DNA of 64,000 nt, taken from positions 175,689 through 239,688 of the forward strand of contig PAAR01000009.1 in assembly GCA_002699085.1 (NCBI GenBank). The letters are read 5' to 3'. Shown here in pieces: positions 47,976 through 57,335 of the stretch. Position numbers and translations under genes: made by a program. The notes under the pieces are model-generated. The model did no database searches, had not been told where the DNA came from, and was given only the letters and a program-made list of their open reading frames with translations. Position 1 is the first letter of the stretch, and each line of letters opens with the position of its first letter. This DNA is from Micavibrio sp. (lineage in GTDB: Bacteria; Pseudomonadota; Alphaproteobacteria; Micavibrionales; UBA9664).

Positions 47976-48044
47976 GTGGCACCTTTTCTTTAGAGATATT
48001 TGGATATGTTCTAAAGAACCATGTCAGACAAAAGACTTCAAGCA

Positions 48045-48072
48045 GCGAATCGGTTTATCCACAAGGATTCGC
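48045..48072. promoter_or_regulatory. DnaA box inside a GANTC inverted repeat
   Basis: GCGAATC (48045-48051) and GATTCGC (48066-48072) are perfect inverted copies that each contain a CcrM site. The 14-base loop between them holds a perfect DnaA consensus box TTATCCACA at 48055-48063. It lies about 70 bases upstream of the coiled-coil gene start. No T-run follows on the minus strand, so it is unlikely to be a terminator of the symporter gene. Confidence 0.5.
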
Positions 48073-48112
48073 AAAATCTATATTATGCAATCCTGACATT
48101 ACATTTATGTCA

Positions 48113-49558
48113 TTATTTTTTCTTGAGCGCTTTTGTATAGACGTTCATATCTGTCTTCACTTCACGCGCAAACATATATAAGCCAATAATATTAGGGATC
48201 GCCATGGCAAAGATCATCGCATCAGTTAACTTAATGACAGAATCGAGACTACCTGTTGTTCCAATAACCGTACACAAACAGAAGATCACCTTATAGCTAT
48301 CGCGGGCAATAGGACTTTCTTTAAACAAATAAGTCGTTGCCTTTACCCCATAATAAGACCAAGAAATCATTGTCGAAAAAGCAAATAAAAACACTGTTAC
48401 AGACAAAACATAAGGAAACCAGCTTAGTGTATCAGCAAAGGCTTTTGATGTAAGACTTACACCCGCCATACCATCTTGATACTCCGTATAAACACCTGAA
48501 ATCGTGATAACCAGCCCTGTAATCGTACAGATAATCACCGTATCAATAAAAGGCCCTAACATCCCTGCTAAACCTTGTGAAATATGGCTATCTGTTTTTG
48601 CAGCGGCATGGCCAATCGGTGCCGAACCAAAACCTGCTTCATTTGAGAATGCACCACGCTGAACACCCATAATAATGGCACCCAATAAGCCACCAAAACC
48701 CGCCTTAACTGTGAAAGCTAGGGTAAAAATCGTTGCAAAGGCAGGAATAATATTTTGATAATTAACAGCAATTACAACGAGCCCCGCAAGCATATACATG
48801 ATACCCATAATTGGGACGATTTTACTTGCTACCTTGGCGATTGATTTAATGCCGCCCAAAATAACAGAGGCAACTAAGCAACCAAGCAATATACCAAACA
48901 GCCAACCTTTATCCGCCCACCAACTTACATCACCGCCTGTGACGTTTACTACTTGTTGGTAGGCTTGATTGGATTGGAATAAATTACCACCACCAATGGA
49001 GCCTGCGATACAACAAACACAAAAGAATGCGGCCATAAACGCACCCATATTATGCTGCTTATGCTTATCAAAACCTGCCTTTAAATAATACATCGGCCCA
49101 CCAGAGATATGGCCGTCTTTGAAAATAACACGGTATTTTACCGCTAAAGCCGTCTCGACAAATTTTGTCGCCATGCCAAAAAAGCCAGTCAAAACCATCC
49201 AAACAACAGCCCCTGGTCCACCAACAGAGACCGCAATAGCGACCCCGGCAATATTACCCAACCCAACGGTCGCCGATAATGTTGTCATTAGAGCTTGAAA
49301 GCTGCTTATATCACCTTTTGATTTATTGTCTTTATTATCAAAAGCCATGGCCGTTGCATGTTTAAAAAGACGGATATTTGGTAATCCCAAATAAAATGTG
49401 AAGAAAACACCAGCAGCAATGAGCCAAAGAACTATTAAAGGAACCTCAATCGCTGCAGCATCAGTCGGTTGATATAATGTAATACTATAAAAAATAATGC
49501 TAAAAAGCTTGTCTGCGAATGGTGCTACAAAAGTATCAACGGCCTGATCTATCGACAT
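48113..49558 (-). CDS. Alanine/glycine:sodium symporter (AGCS family)
   Basis: 481 residues with about ten to eleven membrane helices and GGGAG before the ATG. AGCS family blocks are seen: GVAIAVSVGGPGAVVWMVLTGFFGM, GGPMYYLKAG, and GAFSNEAGFGSAP in the second half. These transporters import alanine or glycine with sodium. The gene stands alone, with a 103-base gap to the next gene. Confidence 0.95.
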   Translation of the reverse strand: MSIDQAVDTFVAPFADKLFSIIFYSITLYQPTDAAAIEVPLIVLWLIAAGVFFTFYLGLPNIRLFKHATAMAFDNKDNKSKGDISSFQALMTTLSATVGLGNIAGVAIAVSVGGPGAVVWMVLTGFFGMATKFVETALAVKYRVIFKDGHISGGPMYYLKAGFDKHKQHNMGAFMAAFFCVCCIAGSIGGGNLFQSNQAYQQVVNVTGGDVSWWADKGWLFGILLGCLVASVILGGIKSIAKVASKIVPIMGIMYMLAGLVVIAVNYQNIIPAFATIFTLAFTVKAGFGGLLGAIIMGVQRGAFSNEAGFGSAPIGHAAAKTDSHISQGLAGMLGPFIDTVIICTITGLVITISGVYTEYQDGMAGVSLTSKAFADTLSWFPYVLSVTVFLFAFSTMISWSYYGVKATTYLFKESPIARDSYKVIFCLCTVIGTTGSLDSVIKLTDAMIFAMAIPNIIGLYMFAREVKTDMNVYTKALKKK

Positions 49559-49661
49559 AAAATCTCCCTGTTATTATCACTACAAGCCTATAAGACCCGA
49601 ACGACACTGACAAGAAAAGTCCTAAAAACTATCCACCGAAGACGAAACGCCATATTGATGG

Positions 49662-50333
49662 TTATTTATATTCGTTTAAAACTTTCAAACCATGCGATTT
49701 AAGCATACTAATTCTGCCTGCCAAATGCGGATATCTGAACACATCTTGGTCAAGCATGGATATATCAACAGAGCGTTGCCATACCGTTTTTTCATATCTA
49801 GGAGAAAATTTCAAAAGATTGACATGCAAGAGAGAGGCGACACCCACACCACTACCTACTTGATCCAGCCCGTCCATAGGATCATTATCTGTATAGAAGG
49901 CAATGCCTGATTTAACGCCAGCCACTGTGCTAAATAAGCCCGCTAATTTCGGTAATTTATCCGCAATACAATGAATTCGATCAAAGCTCAAAATGACCGG
50001 CTGCCCATCACATTTTCCATCAATATAGGTGTATACATTTTCTGCTCCATCAGGCGCAGACTCAAGGAACATTGAACGTTGAGAGAAAGGTTTGAGCATA
50101 TCATCAACGGAATAGTCATCCAGAACAGCCTTCATCATTGCTTCTACAAGCATAGATTTACCAGAATTACATTGATCTTGGCTAAACCGCTCATCTCGTC
50201 TATCAGTTTCCGAAATAATACTTACTAAATGTGCCCCTTCTATAGTAGATAAGATATCTACCATGGGCTCGGCCAGATAACGCATGAGTAAAATCAACTC
50301 TGTACGGGTATTTGCTGTTAAGGTGACGTGCAT
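49662..50333 (-). CDS. Unknown protein with degenerate P-loop
   Basis: 223 residues. DQCNSGKSM at 53-61 looks like a Walker A in which the first glycine is replaced by Asp, and VILSFDR at 113-119 could be a Walker B strand. The arrangement faintly recalls TsaE-type small P-loop ATPases, but the defining motifs are not clear. The protein is soluble, without a signal or membrane segment. An inverted repeat and a TTGACA lie immediately before the start. A downstream Met17 is an alternative start. Confidence 0.6.
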   Translation of the reverse strand: MHVTLTANTRTELILLMRYLAEPMVDILSTIEGAHLVSIISETDRRDERFSQDQCNSGKSMLVEAMMKAVLDDYSVDDMLKPFSQRSMFLESAPDGAENVYTYIDGKCDGQPVILSFDRIHCIADKLPKLAGLFSTVAGVKSGIAFYTDNDPMDGLDQVGSGVGVASLLHVNLLKFSPRYEKTVWQRSVDISMLDQDVFRYPHLAGRISMLKSHGLKVLNEYK

Positions 50334-50341
50334 AAGCGCTT

Positions 50342-50370
50342 CTATAAAACAGCTTTATAGCTTATGTCAA
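50342..50370 (-). promoter_or_regulatory. Promoter-like element overlapping an inverted repeat
   Basis: On the minus strand TTGACA (50370-50365) is followed after 17 bases by TTATAG. The spacer and -10 lie inside an inverted repeat with 7-bp arms (50342-50348 and 50354-50360), which could be an operator. The predicted transcript start would nearly coincide with the ATG at 50333, making an almost leaderless mRNA unless translation starts later. Confidence 0.35.
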
Positions 50371-50390
50371 GACAAAGCATAGAAACAATT

Positions 50391-50846
50391 TTATAATCCA
50401 CAGATAGGACGAGAAACAGGATACGTCGCCATCCATTGCATCAAATCCTCACGGGAAAGATTACGGGCATAACGTACGCGATTACCGTAAACAGCACAAA
50501 AACCATCTGGCCTCACCGCCGCATCTTGCGCCACTGTATTGGCTAAGCCAGTACGGTATTCATGGAATGTTTTTTGAGGGTTACTTGCCCCTTGTGTCAT
50601 AAAATGACGCAATAATACATTTTCTTGATGGGCGATAAGGGCAGCATTTTTCTGTGTAAAAGCTTGATAATCTTGATACGGAAATCCTAAATCAGCACGA
50701 TGCTGGCAATTCAAACCGATGACCAAAAGTTCGCTATGAATACGCAAAAGACGCTCTGCATCTGCTTCTGCTGATGTATAGCAATCCTGCGCAAAGACAC
50801 TCAATGACGACAATAAAAACAATGATAAAATAGCTATAAATTTCAT
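50391..50846 (-). CDS. Small secreted protein of unknown function
   Basis: 151 residues with a signal peptide (about 1-19, SSLSVFAQ) and four cysteines in the mature part (around 22, 48, 117 and 149), suggesting two disulfides. The rest is helical and polar. Its start overlaps the stop of the upstream dehydrogenase in ATGA, so the two are translationally coupled. No family recognised, and the link with the dehydrogenase is positional only. Confidence 0.7.
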   Translation of the reverse strand: MKFIAILSLFLLSSLSVFAQDCYTSAEADAERLLRIHSELLVIGLNCQHRADLGFPYQDYQAFTQKNAALIAHQENVLLRHFMTQGASNPQKTFHEYRTGLANTVAQDAAVRPDGFCAVYGNRVRYARNLSREDLMQWMATYPVSRPICGL

Positions 50847-51778
50847 ATGACCTGCGATGGAAGTTTTTCCCCTTTAAAATACGCCTCAAGATTTGCCAGA
50901 ACCATCTCACCTTGTAAATAGAGAGTTTCTTCTGTTGCTGTACCCATATGCGGCAAAAGAACCACATTATCCATACTGAGTAAGGCTTCTGGGACAAAGG
51001 GTTCATTTTCAAAAACATCAAGGCCTGCCCCTGCAATAATTTTATTCTCCAATGCCCAAATTAAGTCTTCTGTATTCACCACTGATCCACGAGCTATATT
51101 AATCAAATAGCCATTCTCACCAAGTGCTTTTAAAACGTCCTTATTTACGAGATGTTTTGTCTTTTCGCCACCTGGACATGCGACAACTAGATAATCACAA
51201 TTTTCAGCCAGTTTCACAGGATCATTATAATAAACATAGGGGACATCATTTTTAATCTTGGTGGCGGTATAGGCAATATCCATATCAAACGCTTCAGCAC
51301 GCAGCGCAATAGCCTTACCGATACGGCCAAGACCTAAAATCCCTACTTTCTTTTCCCAAACAGCGCGCCCAACAGGTTTATTTCCCGCCAGCCACTTACC
51401 GACACGGACATATATATCGGACTCAACGAAACGACGAGATATATTCAAAATAAGTGCCAATGCTGTGTCCGCTGTGTCACGCGTAACAATATTCGGTGTA
51501 TTCGTCACCACAATCTCACGTTCTTTTGCTTTGTCTAAATCAATATGGTCATAGCCAACACCATAGACAGAAATAATCTCTAAATTCGGCAAAGATTCAA
51601 TGATGTTAGCCGTTATTTGACGTCCAACTATACTGAAAATAGCTACAATGTCTTGGTTCTCATCAATAATCTTTTGGGCATCGTCCGAGCTACGGATTGT
51701 GATGACCTCAAATTGCTTTTCTAAACGCTCCATTTGATCTTCAAAGCGCAGGCGATGCATAAGTAGAATTTTTTTCAT
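50843..51778 (-). CDS. D-isomer-specific 2-hydroxyacid dehydrogenase
   Basis: 311 residues. The NAD(P)-binding fold has VGILGLGRIGKAIALRAEAF with the GxGxxG loop near 150. Catalytic residues are Arg in INIARGSVVNTEDL, Glu in GLDVFENEP and His in LLPHMGTATEET. The family includes glycerate, glyoxylate/hydroxypyruvate and lactate dehydrogenases; this one is closest in pattern to hydroxypyruvate/glyoxylate reductases, but substrate cannot be fixed from sequence. It diverges from miaB with about 50 bases between the starts. Confidence 0.9.
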   Translation of the reverse strand: MKKILLMHRLRFEDQMERLEKQFEVITIRSSDDAQKIIDENQDIVAIFSIVGRQITANIIESLPNLEIISVYGVGYDHIDLDKAKEREIVVTNTPNIVTRDTADTALALILNISRRFVESDIYVRVGKWLAGNKPVGRAVWEKKVGILGLGRIGKAIALRAEAFDMDIAYTATKIKNDVPYVYYNDPVKLAENCDYLVVACPGGEKTKHLVNKDVLKALGENGYLINIARGSVVNTEDLIWALENKIIAGAGLDVFENEPFVPEALLSMDNVVLLPHMGTATEETLYLQGEMVLANLEAYFKGEKLPSQVI

Positions 51779-51827
51779 GTATTTATAGTCCGAGTTATTA
51801 TTTTTGCTTGCAAGAGTTTAGGCTCAT

Positions 51828-53234
51828 GTGCTTAAACCTAGGCCTATGGTATCACAGGAAAAACAAAAGTCACTCTACATAAAAACATGGGGCTGTCAGA
51901 TGAATGTCTATGACAGTAATCGCATGGTCGATATCCTTAAACCGTTCGGCTACACCACGACAGACGTGCCAGACGATGCCGATATGGTGATTTTAAACAC
52001 CTGTCATATCCGTGAAAAAGCCACTGACAAAGTTTTTTCGGAGCTTGGTCGCCTAAGAGATTACAAAGAAGCCAAAAAAGCCAAAGGCGAAAAAATGCTT
52101 TTAGCCGTTGCGGGTTGCGTCGCTCAAGCCGAAGGCGAATTTATCGCCAAACGTGCGCCTTATGTTGATATGGTGATTGGCACACAAACCTATCACGAGC
52201 TCCCAGAAATGATTGCTCAAGCACTCGGTGCATATGGTTCAAACCGCATCATTAATACTGACTTCCCTGTTGAACAAAAATTTGATTACCTGCCAGAAGA
52301 ACAACAAGATGTAACCCCTTCCGCCTTTTTATCCATCCAAGAAGGTTGTGATAAATTCTGTACATTCTGTGTTGTGCCTTACACACGCGGTTCGGAATAT
52401 TCTCGCACAGTCGAGACAATTTTAGATGAAGCAAAGCGTCTTATTGATGCTGGCGCCAAAGAAATTAACGTGCTCGGGCAGAATGTGAACGCTTTTCACG
52501 GTGAAGACAAACTCGGCAATACATGGGACCTCGGTAAATTACTCTTTGCGATTGCGGAGCTACCTGTAGAGCGTATTCGCTATACTACGTCACACCCACG
52601 TGACATGCATGACAGCCTATACGCCGCCCATCGTGATCTTCCAAAACTAATGCCTTGGCTGCACCTGCCAATTCAATCAGGTTCGGATAATATTTTGAAA
52701 CACATGAACCGTAAGCATACAGCAGATGATTATAAACGGATTATTGACCGCCTAAGAACAGATCGTCCTGATATCGCTTTTGGCTCTGATATTATCGTTG
52801 GCTTCCCAGGAGAAACCGAAGAAGACTTCCAAGCGACAATGGATATTGTCAAATACACTAATTATTCACAATGTTATTCATTCAAATATAGCGCACGTCC
52901 TGGCACACCTGCCGCAAATATGGGCGGACTTGTCGCTGAACACATTAAATCAGAGCGCTTAACACGTCTTCAAACACTGATCCGTGAGCAACAAGCCAGC
53001 TTCAATAAAAAATGCGAGGGTATTACGATGCCTGTGCTGATTGATCGTGAAAGTGACACAGAAGGCCGCCTCGTTGGGCATACTGAATATAACCAATCCG
53101 TCATCATGGACGGTAACAAACGCCTCTATGGCCAGATCATTGATGTTGCCATCACAAATGGCACCCCCAACAACCTTGTGGGTAACATCGTGACAACCGA
53201 GGATAAAACCTTAAAAGACATAAAAACCGCTTGA
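51828..53234 (+). CDS. miaB: tRNA-2-methylthio-N6-dimethylallyladenosine synthase
   Basis: 468 residues. The three N-terminal cluster cysteines are Cys23, Cys59 and Cys97, and the radical-SAM cysteines are Cys174, Cys178 and Cys181 (GCDKFCTFC); a TRAM domain ends the protein. MiaB methylthiolates i6A37 in tRNAs that read UNN codons. Start is GTG at 51828; an in-frame ATG at 51846 is a possible alternative. The miaB-phoH-ybeY-corC-lnt order is widespread in alphaproteobacteria, but here an extra PhoH-like gene separates miaB and phoH. Confidence 0.96.
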   Translation: MLKPRPMVSQEKQKSLYIKTWGCQMNVYDSNRMVDILKPFGYTTTDVPDDADMVILNTCHIREKATDKVFSELGRLRDYKEAKKAKGEKMLLAVAGCVAQAEGEFIAKRAPYVDMVIGTQTYHELPEMIAQALGAYGSNRIINTDFPVEQKFDYLPEEQQDVTPSAFLSIQEGCDKFCTFCVVPYTRGSEYSRTVETILDEAKRLIDAGAKEINVLGQNVNAFHGEDKLGNTWDLGKLLFAIAELPVERIRYTTSHPRDMHDSLYAAHRDLPKLMPWLHLPIQSGSDNILKHMNRKHTADDYKRIIDRLRTDRPDIAFGSDIIVGFPGETEEDFQATMDIVKYTNYSQCYSFKYSARPGTPAANMGGLVAEHIKSERLTRLQTLIREQQASFNKKCEGITMPVLIDRESDTEGRLVGHTEYNQSVIMDGNKRLYGQIIDVAITNGTPNNLVGNIVTTEDKTLKDIKTA

Positions 53235-53288
53235 CATAAATGCCTACAACCTCCTAAAAGTAAATAAAAAATTCAGGGAGACATTTAA

Positions 53289-55838
53289 ATGAGCACGATA
53301 GTCACGGCAGATACAGAAAATCTAATTTTCGTAAGAACCAAAGATGAAAAAGGACAGAATCTTGTCAATGTCTATGTTAATAATACGCAGACACCGCCTG
53401 TATTTACCAGTAGACCTGCAAACCCAGCAAAAAACATATTTAGTCTTTTAGGTGCAATCAAAAGCAAAACGGGTACAACTGGGCATACAGTAAGCAGCAA
53501 ACTAGAAGGTGCCGAAGAGACCTATATATACAAAATCCCTGCAAGCAAAACGTTCGAAGTTTTAGATTATGTTTTGAAAACTGCTCAATTTATTGATGGC
53601 AGAGACAGAAAACCCACAGACAAACAGCTCGATAACTTTTTATCTGCAATTACGAGAGAAGATGTTTATCAGCATAATATATCGGTTGGTGACGAAAAAT
53701 TAGAAATTTCTACACCGTTCCAATATTCAAAAAAGCAATTAAACAAAATATTGTCCGTGGTTGCAGAAGAGTTGAATGTACAGAAAACAAATACTGAATC
53801 TAAAGAAAGAGAAGTAATTGAATATCCAGAAAATACTAGCTATATAAGGATTAGCGGCAATACGATAACTTTAAAGAAAAAAGACTCATCTACAGATGAA
53901 GACCTTGCAGATGCCTTCACATTCTTAAAAGATTTCCTAAAAGCAGATAATACAAAAACAACAGAAGATGATTTAAAACGAACAATCCGTGCTCGCTTGT
54001 TGAGTAAACGAGCTGAACAAGAACCAGAACCTACTGCAGACCCTGTCACTACTATTAGCCAAAAAATTACAGATTTTGGCAACCAAACAGCTGTAGTTAA
54101 ATCATTCCTAAAATTAATAAGCGCTGATGAAACTATTTTAACCGCTTTTGCAGACCACGAAGATATAGGATTAGAAACTTCTCTCTTAAAAGATGAAAGA
54201 GGAGATACTATCGGGATAAAAATTACGACACCTATATACGAAAATGCTGAATTAAACGCCGAAAGCACTGCTACTATAGACCTTATCAAAGGGGCTATAG
54301 AACAATTAGCTGTGTTACATAAAGTAAACAAAGATACAATCACAAAAAAACGTTTAATTGATTGCATCAATGCACAAATAGCCAAAAGCATCAAAGGAAA
54401 TGATGCAAAGTCCTCTGCCACTGTAGAGGAGCTATCAACTTTAGTAGATACATTTAGAAGAAATACAGAAAACTACCAAATCACGATATCGGCCTCTAAT
54501 GGTAGTATTGAAAATTTTGTGCATCACGTTGCTTCAACACGCAACATCCGCACATCATTCCGCCCTATCCAAGATATTCTAGGTGTCACATTGGATTTTA
54601 AAGCAGATACCACACCTGCACAAATTATCGCTACAATTCCAAGTCTTGATAATGGCTCAAAAAATGAACGTACCGAACTTATTGTTCAAAATGTTATAGC
54701 GTCTATTGTTGATTTATGGGCAACAAGTCGAGAAGCCAATACTAGCAAAGATAATAGAGTGACATATCTTGGAAGCGCCATTAACGCTGAGAATGTCCGT
54801 GACATTGTCAACCAAATTGCTAAAAAAGCTGAAAACAAGATATCTGACCTTACACCACATTTCACAGGAATTGTCAGACCAAGTCGATACCAAGAAGTAA
54901 TAAATGACGGGCAAAAACGAGTCGATATTGAAAAATCTCCGCTTGTTGCACAAGATACTCATAGACAACTTCCACACAGTGTAAAAATCCCCGAATTTCA
55001 AGAGCACAGAGATAAAATGTACGTTGTGTTTAGAAGCGATAAATTTGATGTAGAAACCTTTAATCCAAAAGCAGAAAGATCAGATGAAATTGCATGGGAA
55101 TTAACAGAAAACCAAGCGCATTTTGTGCGCGAAGGGATTTCTGGGAAACATGTATTTGTTACTGGGCCAGCAGGTACTGCAAAAACAGCATTGGGCGTTT
55201 TCATTGGGCTTCATAACCTTAAAAAAGGCCGTACAAAGAAACTCATTATCGGTAGCTCGGCAGCTCCACTGGAAGAAACAGGTTTCAAACCAGGCGATGA
55301 CAAAGAAAAAAACGCAGGCGCAGTCAGCCAGATATACGCTCATTTAAGAGATGCCCTTGAGTTATGTAACCCCAATTTTGGCGATGAACTCTTTGCAAAA
55401 CTAGAAAAAGATGAGCTAGTGGAACAAATGTATTTCTCAGATATCTTAGGTAACAATTATAAAGATTCTACAATTTACCTTGATGAATGTCAGAAAATGA
55501 ATTACGGCGTTGCTAAGTCAGCCTTCACACGTGTTGGTGCCCGCTCACAGCTAATTGCAACGGGCTCAGATACTCAAAACTTTGCAAACCCTGGGCATGC
55601 GAGTATATACACAATGATTGTCAGACAACTCCAAATTGGCGTAAAAGAGCGTAAAATTCCAATTAACCGCTATGGTTTTATTGCAATGACCAACGATGAT
55701 ATCAAACGTTCAGGCTTAGTTGCTGATATGGAAATGCATGTATTTCCTGCGATTGAAGAACAGCACGCAGATATGTTAAGTGGAAAAAAACACGGTCGCT
55801 CTCGTAATCGTCCTGCATTTACACCAGACGGTTCATAA
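53289..55838 (+). CDS. Divergent PhoH-like ATPase with a long repeated N-terminal region
   Basis: 849 residues with AGGGAG before the ATG. The C-terminal third (about 605-800) aligns by eye with PhoH: Walker A GPAGTAKT (625-632), LIIGSSAAPLEETGFKPGD in place of the RPAVEAGERLGFLPGD block, Walker B STIYLDECQKMN (727-738) and GSDTQ in place of GDPSQ. Sensor/arginine residues of PhoH are altered. Residues 1-600 seem to hold about four degenerate copies of a beta-helix unit like the small N-terminal domain of PhoH, for example near 184-235 and 304-365. AT-rich and low in similarity to its neighbours. Function unknown. Confidence 0.8.
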   Translation: MSTIVTADTENLIFVRTKDEKGQNLVNVYVNNTQTPPVFTSRPANPAKNIFSLLGAIKSKTGTTGHTVSSKLEGAEETYIYKIPASKTFEVLDYVLKTAQFIDGRDRKPTDKQLDNFLSAITREDVYQHNISVGDEKLEISTPFQYSKKQLNKILSVVAEELNVQKTNTESKEREVIEYPENTSYIRISGNTITLKKKDSSTDEDLADAFTFLKDFLKADNTKTTEDDLKRTIRARLLSKRAEQEPEPTADPVTTISQKITDFGNQTAVVKSFLKLISADETILTAFADHEDIGLETSLLKDERGDTIGIKITTPIYENAELNAESTATIDLIKGAIEQLAVLHKVNKDTITKKRLIDCINAQIAKSIKGNDAKSSATVEELSTLVDTFRRNTENYQITISASNGSIENFVHHVASTRNIRTSFRPIQDILGVTLDFKADTTPAQIIATIPSLDNGSKNERTELIVQNVIASIVDLWATSREANTSKDNRVTYLGSAINAENVRDIVNQIAKKAENKISDLTPHFTGIVRPSRYQEVINDGQKRVDIEKSPLVAQDTHRQLPHSVKIPEFQEHRDKMYVVFRSDKFDVETFNPKAERSDEIAWELTENQAHFVREGISGKHVFVTGPAGTAKTALGVFIGLHNLKKGRTKKLIIGSSAAPLEETGFKPGDDKEKNAGAVSQIYAHLRDALELCNPNFGDELFAKLEKDELVEQMYFSDILGNNYKDSTIYLDECQKMNYGVAKSAFTRVGARSQLIATGSDTQNFANPGHASIYTMIVRQLQIGVKERKIPINRYGFIAMTNDDIKRSGLVADMEMHVFPAIEEQHADMLSGKKHGRSRNRPAFTPDGS

Positions 55839-55907
55839 GACCTCTTGGCAAGACCACCCGAACTTGATAAACGTTAAGGCTTGAAAATTATTATAGGATA
55901 AAATTTC

Positions 55908-56888
55908 TTGCATAAAACCACGATCATTTTTGAGAATAACAAACATTTGCCAAGCATTTACGGCGAGCATAATGGTCATTTAGCCGTCATTGAAAAAGCG
56001 CTAGGCGTTGAAATTGGTGCCCATAGCAACGAATGCGTTATTGCCAGTGAGGACCAAGAAGCTGTTGAATTAGCAGAAGCTACATTAAAACAGCTGGAAG
56101 AAATGGCCAAACAATCAAAAAATGTTGATATTGAAGAAGTTAAAGCTATCATACGTTTTATGATACATGATGGCGGCCACAATGATAGCGATGATGATGA
56201 CGACGACAACCATAATGGCGCTGATGATTACCGCACATTAGAGATCGTCACACAAAAAGGCTCTATCCGTCCTCGTACACCTCGCCAAGCTGAATTAATG
56301 GAAGCAGTTTATGACTACGACATGGTCTTTGCGCTGGGGCCTGCTGGTACAGGTAAAACTTATTTGGCTGTAGCCTTAGCCGTTGATCTTTATTTAAAAG
56401 GTGATGTTGAACGGATTATTTTCTGTCGCCCTGCCGTTGAAGCAGGAGAACGTCTTGGTTTTTTACCGGGCGATATGGAAGAAAAAATCGCCCCTTATTT
56501 GCGCCCTATGCATGATGCGCTATTTGATATGATGTCACCCGACAAGGTTGAGAAAGCTCGCTCTCGTGGTGAAATTGAAATTGCCCCACTTGCTTTCATG
56601 CGTGGTCGTACACTCAATAACGCAGCGATCGTTCTTGACGAGGCACAAAACACAACACCGCTGCAGATGAAAATGTTCCTAACACGTTTAGGTAATAATT
56701 CACGCATGATTATCTCTGGTGATCCATCACAAGCTGACCTACCCTCAACGCTTGAGAGTGGTTTGCATGATGCTGAGCGCATTTTATCCGATGTACGTGA
56801 AGTAGCCTTTGTACGCTTCACCAATGATGATGTTGTCCGCCATGATTTAGTTGGCAAGATCCTAAAAGCTTATGACCGCCATCATTAA
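55908..56888 (+). CDS. phoH: PhoH-family ATPase (PhoL-like)
   Basis: 326 residues from a TTG start with AGGATA before it. An N-terminal KH-like domain (about 1-88) is followed by an unusual Asp-rich stretch (94-107), then the PhoH ATPase: Walker A GPAGTGKT at 144-151, RPAVEAGERLGFLPGD, Walker B IVLDEAQNT and ISGDPSQ. The family is linked to RNA handling with YbeY. The ybeY start overlaps the end of this gene by 17 bases. Confidence 0.95.
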   Translation: MHKTTIIFENNKHLPSIYGEHNGHLAVIEKALGVEIGAHSNECVIASEDQEAVELAEATLKQLEEMAKQSKNVDIEEVKAIIRFMIHDGGHNDSDDDDDDNHNGADDYRTLEIVTQKGSIRPRTPRQAELMEAVYDYDMVFALGPAGTGKTYLAVALAVDLYLKGDVERIIFCRPAVEAGERLGFLPGDMEEKIAPYLRPMHDALFDMMSPDKVEKARSRGEIEIAPLAFMRGRTLNNAAIVLDEAQNTTPLQMKMFLTRLGNNSRMIISGDPSQADLPSTLESGLHDAERILSDVREVAFVRFTNDDVVRHDLVGKILKAYDRHH

Positions 56889-57294
56889 TATATTCCACAC
56901 CCCTGAAGACATCATTACAACAGCTGAAATTGATGAAGTTTGTCGCGCCGCTTTAAATGACAAAGCCTATAGCCTTAGCATTGAATTTATGGGTGACCAT
57001 GATATTCAACTACTGAATAAACAATTTCGACACAAGGACAAGCCGACAAATGTTCTTTCCTTCCCGAATGATGATGACAATTATATAGGCGATATTGCGA
57101 TATCCATCGATACGATTAAACGAGAAGCTAGTGAACAAAAAAAAGCCATAAAAGATCATATACTGCATATGGTTATTCACGGCGCCTTGCATTTACTAGG
57201 CTATGACCATGAAGAAGACGAAATGGCCGAGGAAATGGAAGCCTTAGAAATAGAAATTTTAGATAAGTTTGGAATAAATAATCCTTACATCTAA
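56872..57294 (+). CDS. ybeY: Endoribonuclease YbeY
   Basis: 140 residues. The zinc-binding signature HGALHLLGYDH has His103, His107 and His113. YbeY acts in 16S rRNA 3'-end maturation and ribosome quality control. Its start lies inside phoH, consistent with translational coupling in this conserved pair. Confidence 0.96.
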   Translation: MTAIINIFHTPEDIITTAEIDEVCRAALNDKAYSLSIEFMGDHDIQLLNKQFRHKDKPTNVLSFPNDDDNYIGDIAISIDTIKREASEQKKAIKDHILHMVIHGALHLLGYDHEEDEMAEEMEALEIEILDKFGINNPYI

Positions 57295-57335
57295 AAAGAT
57301 TGTGTGAGATAGTAAAACAACAATAAATCAAAAGG

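Noticed and set aside
53840..54421. 193-aa minus-strand frame within the PhoH-like gene
   Set aside because: Serine/valine-rich shadow of the opposite frame; no start signal and no recognisable domain.
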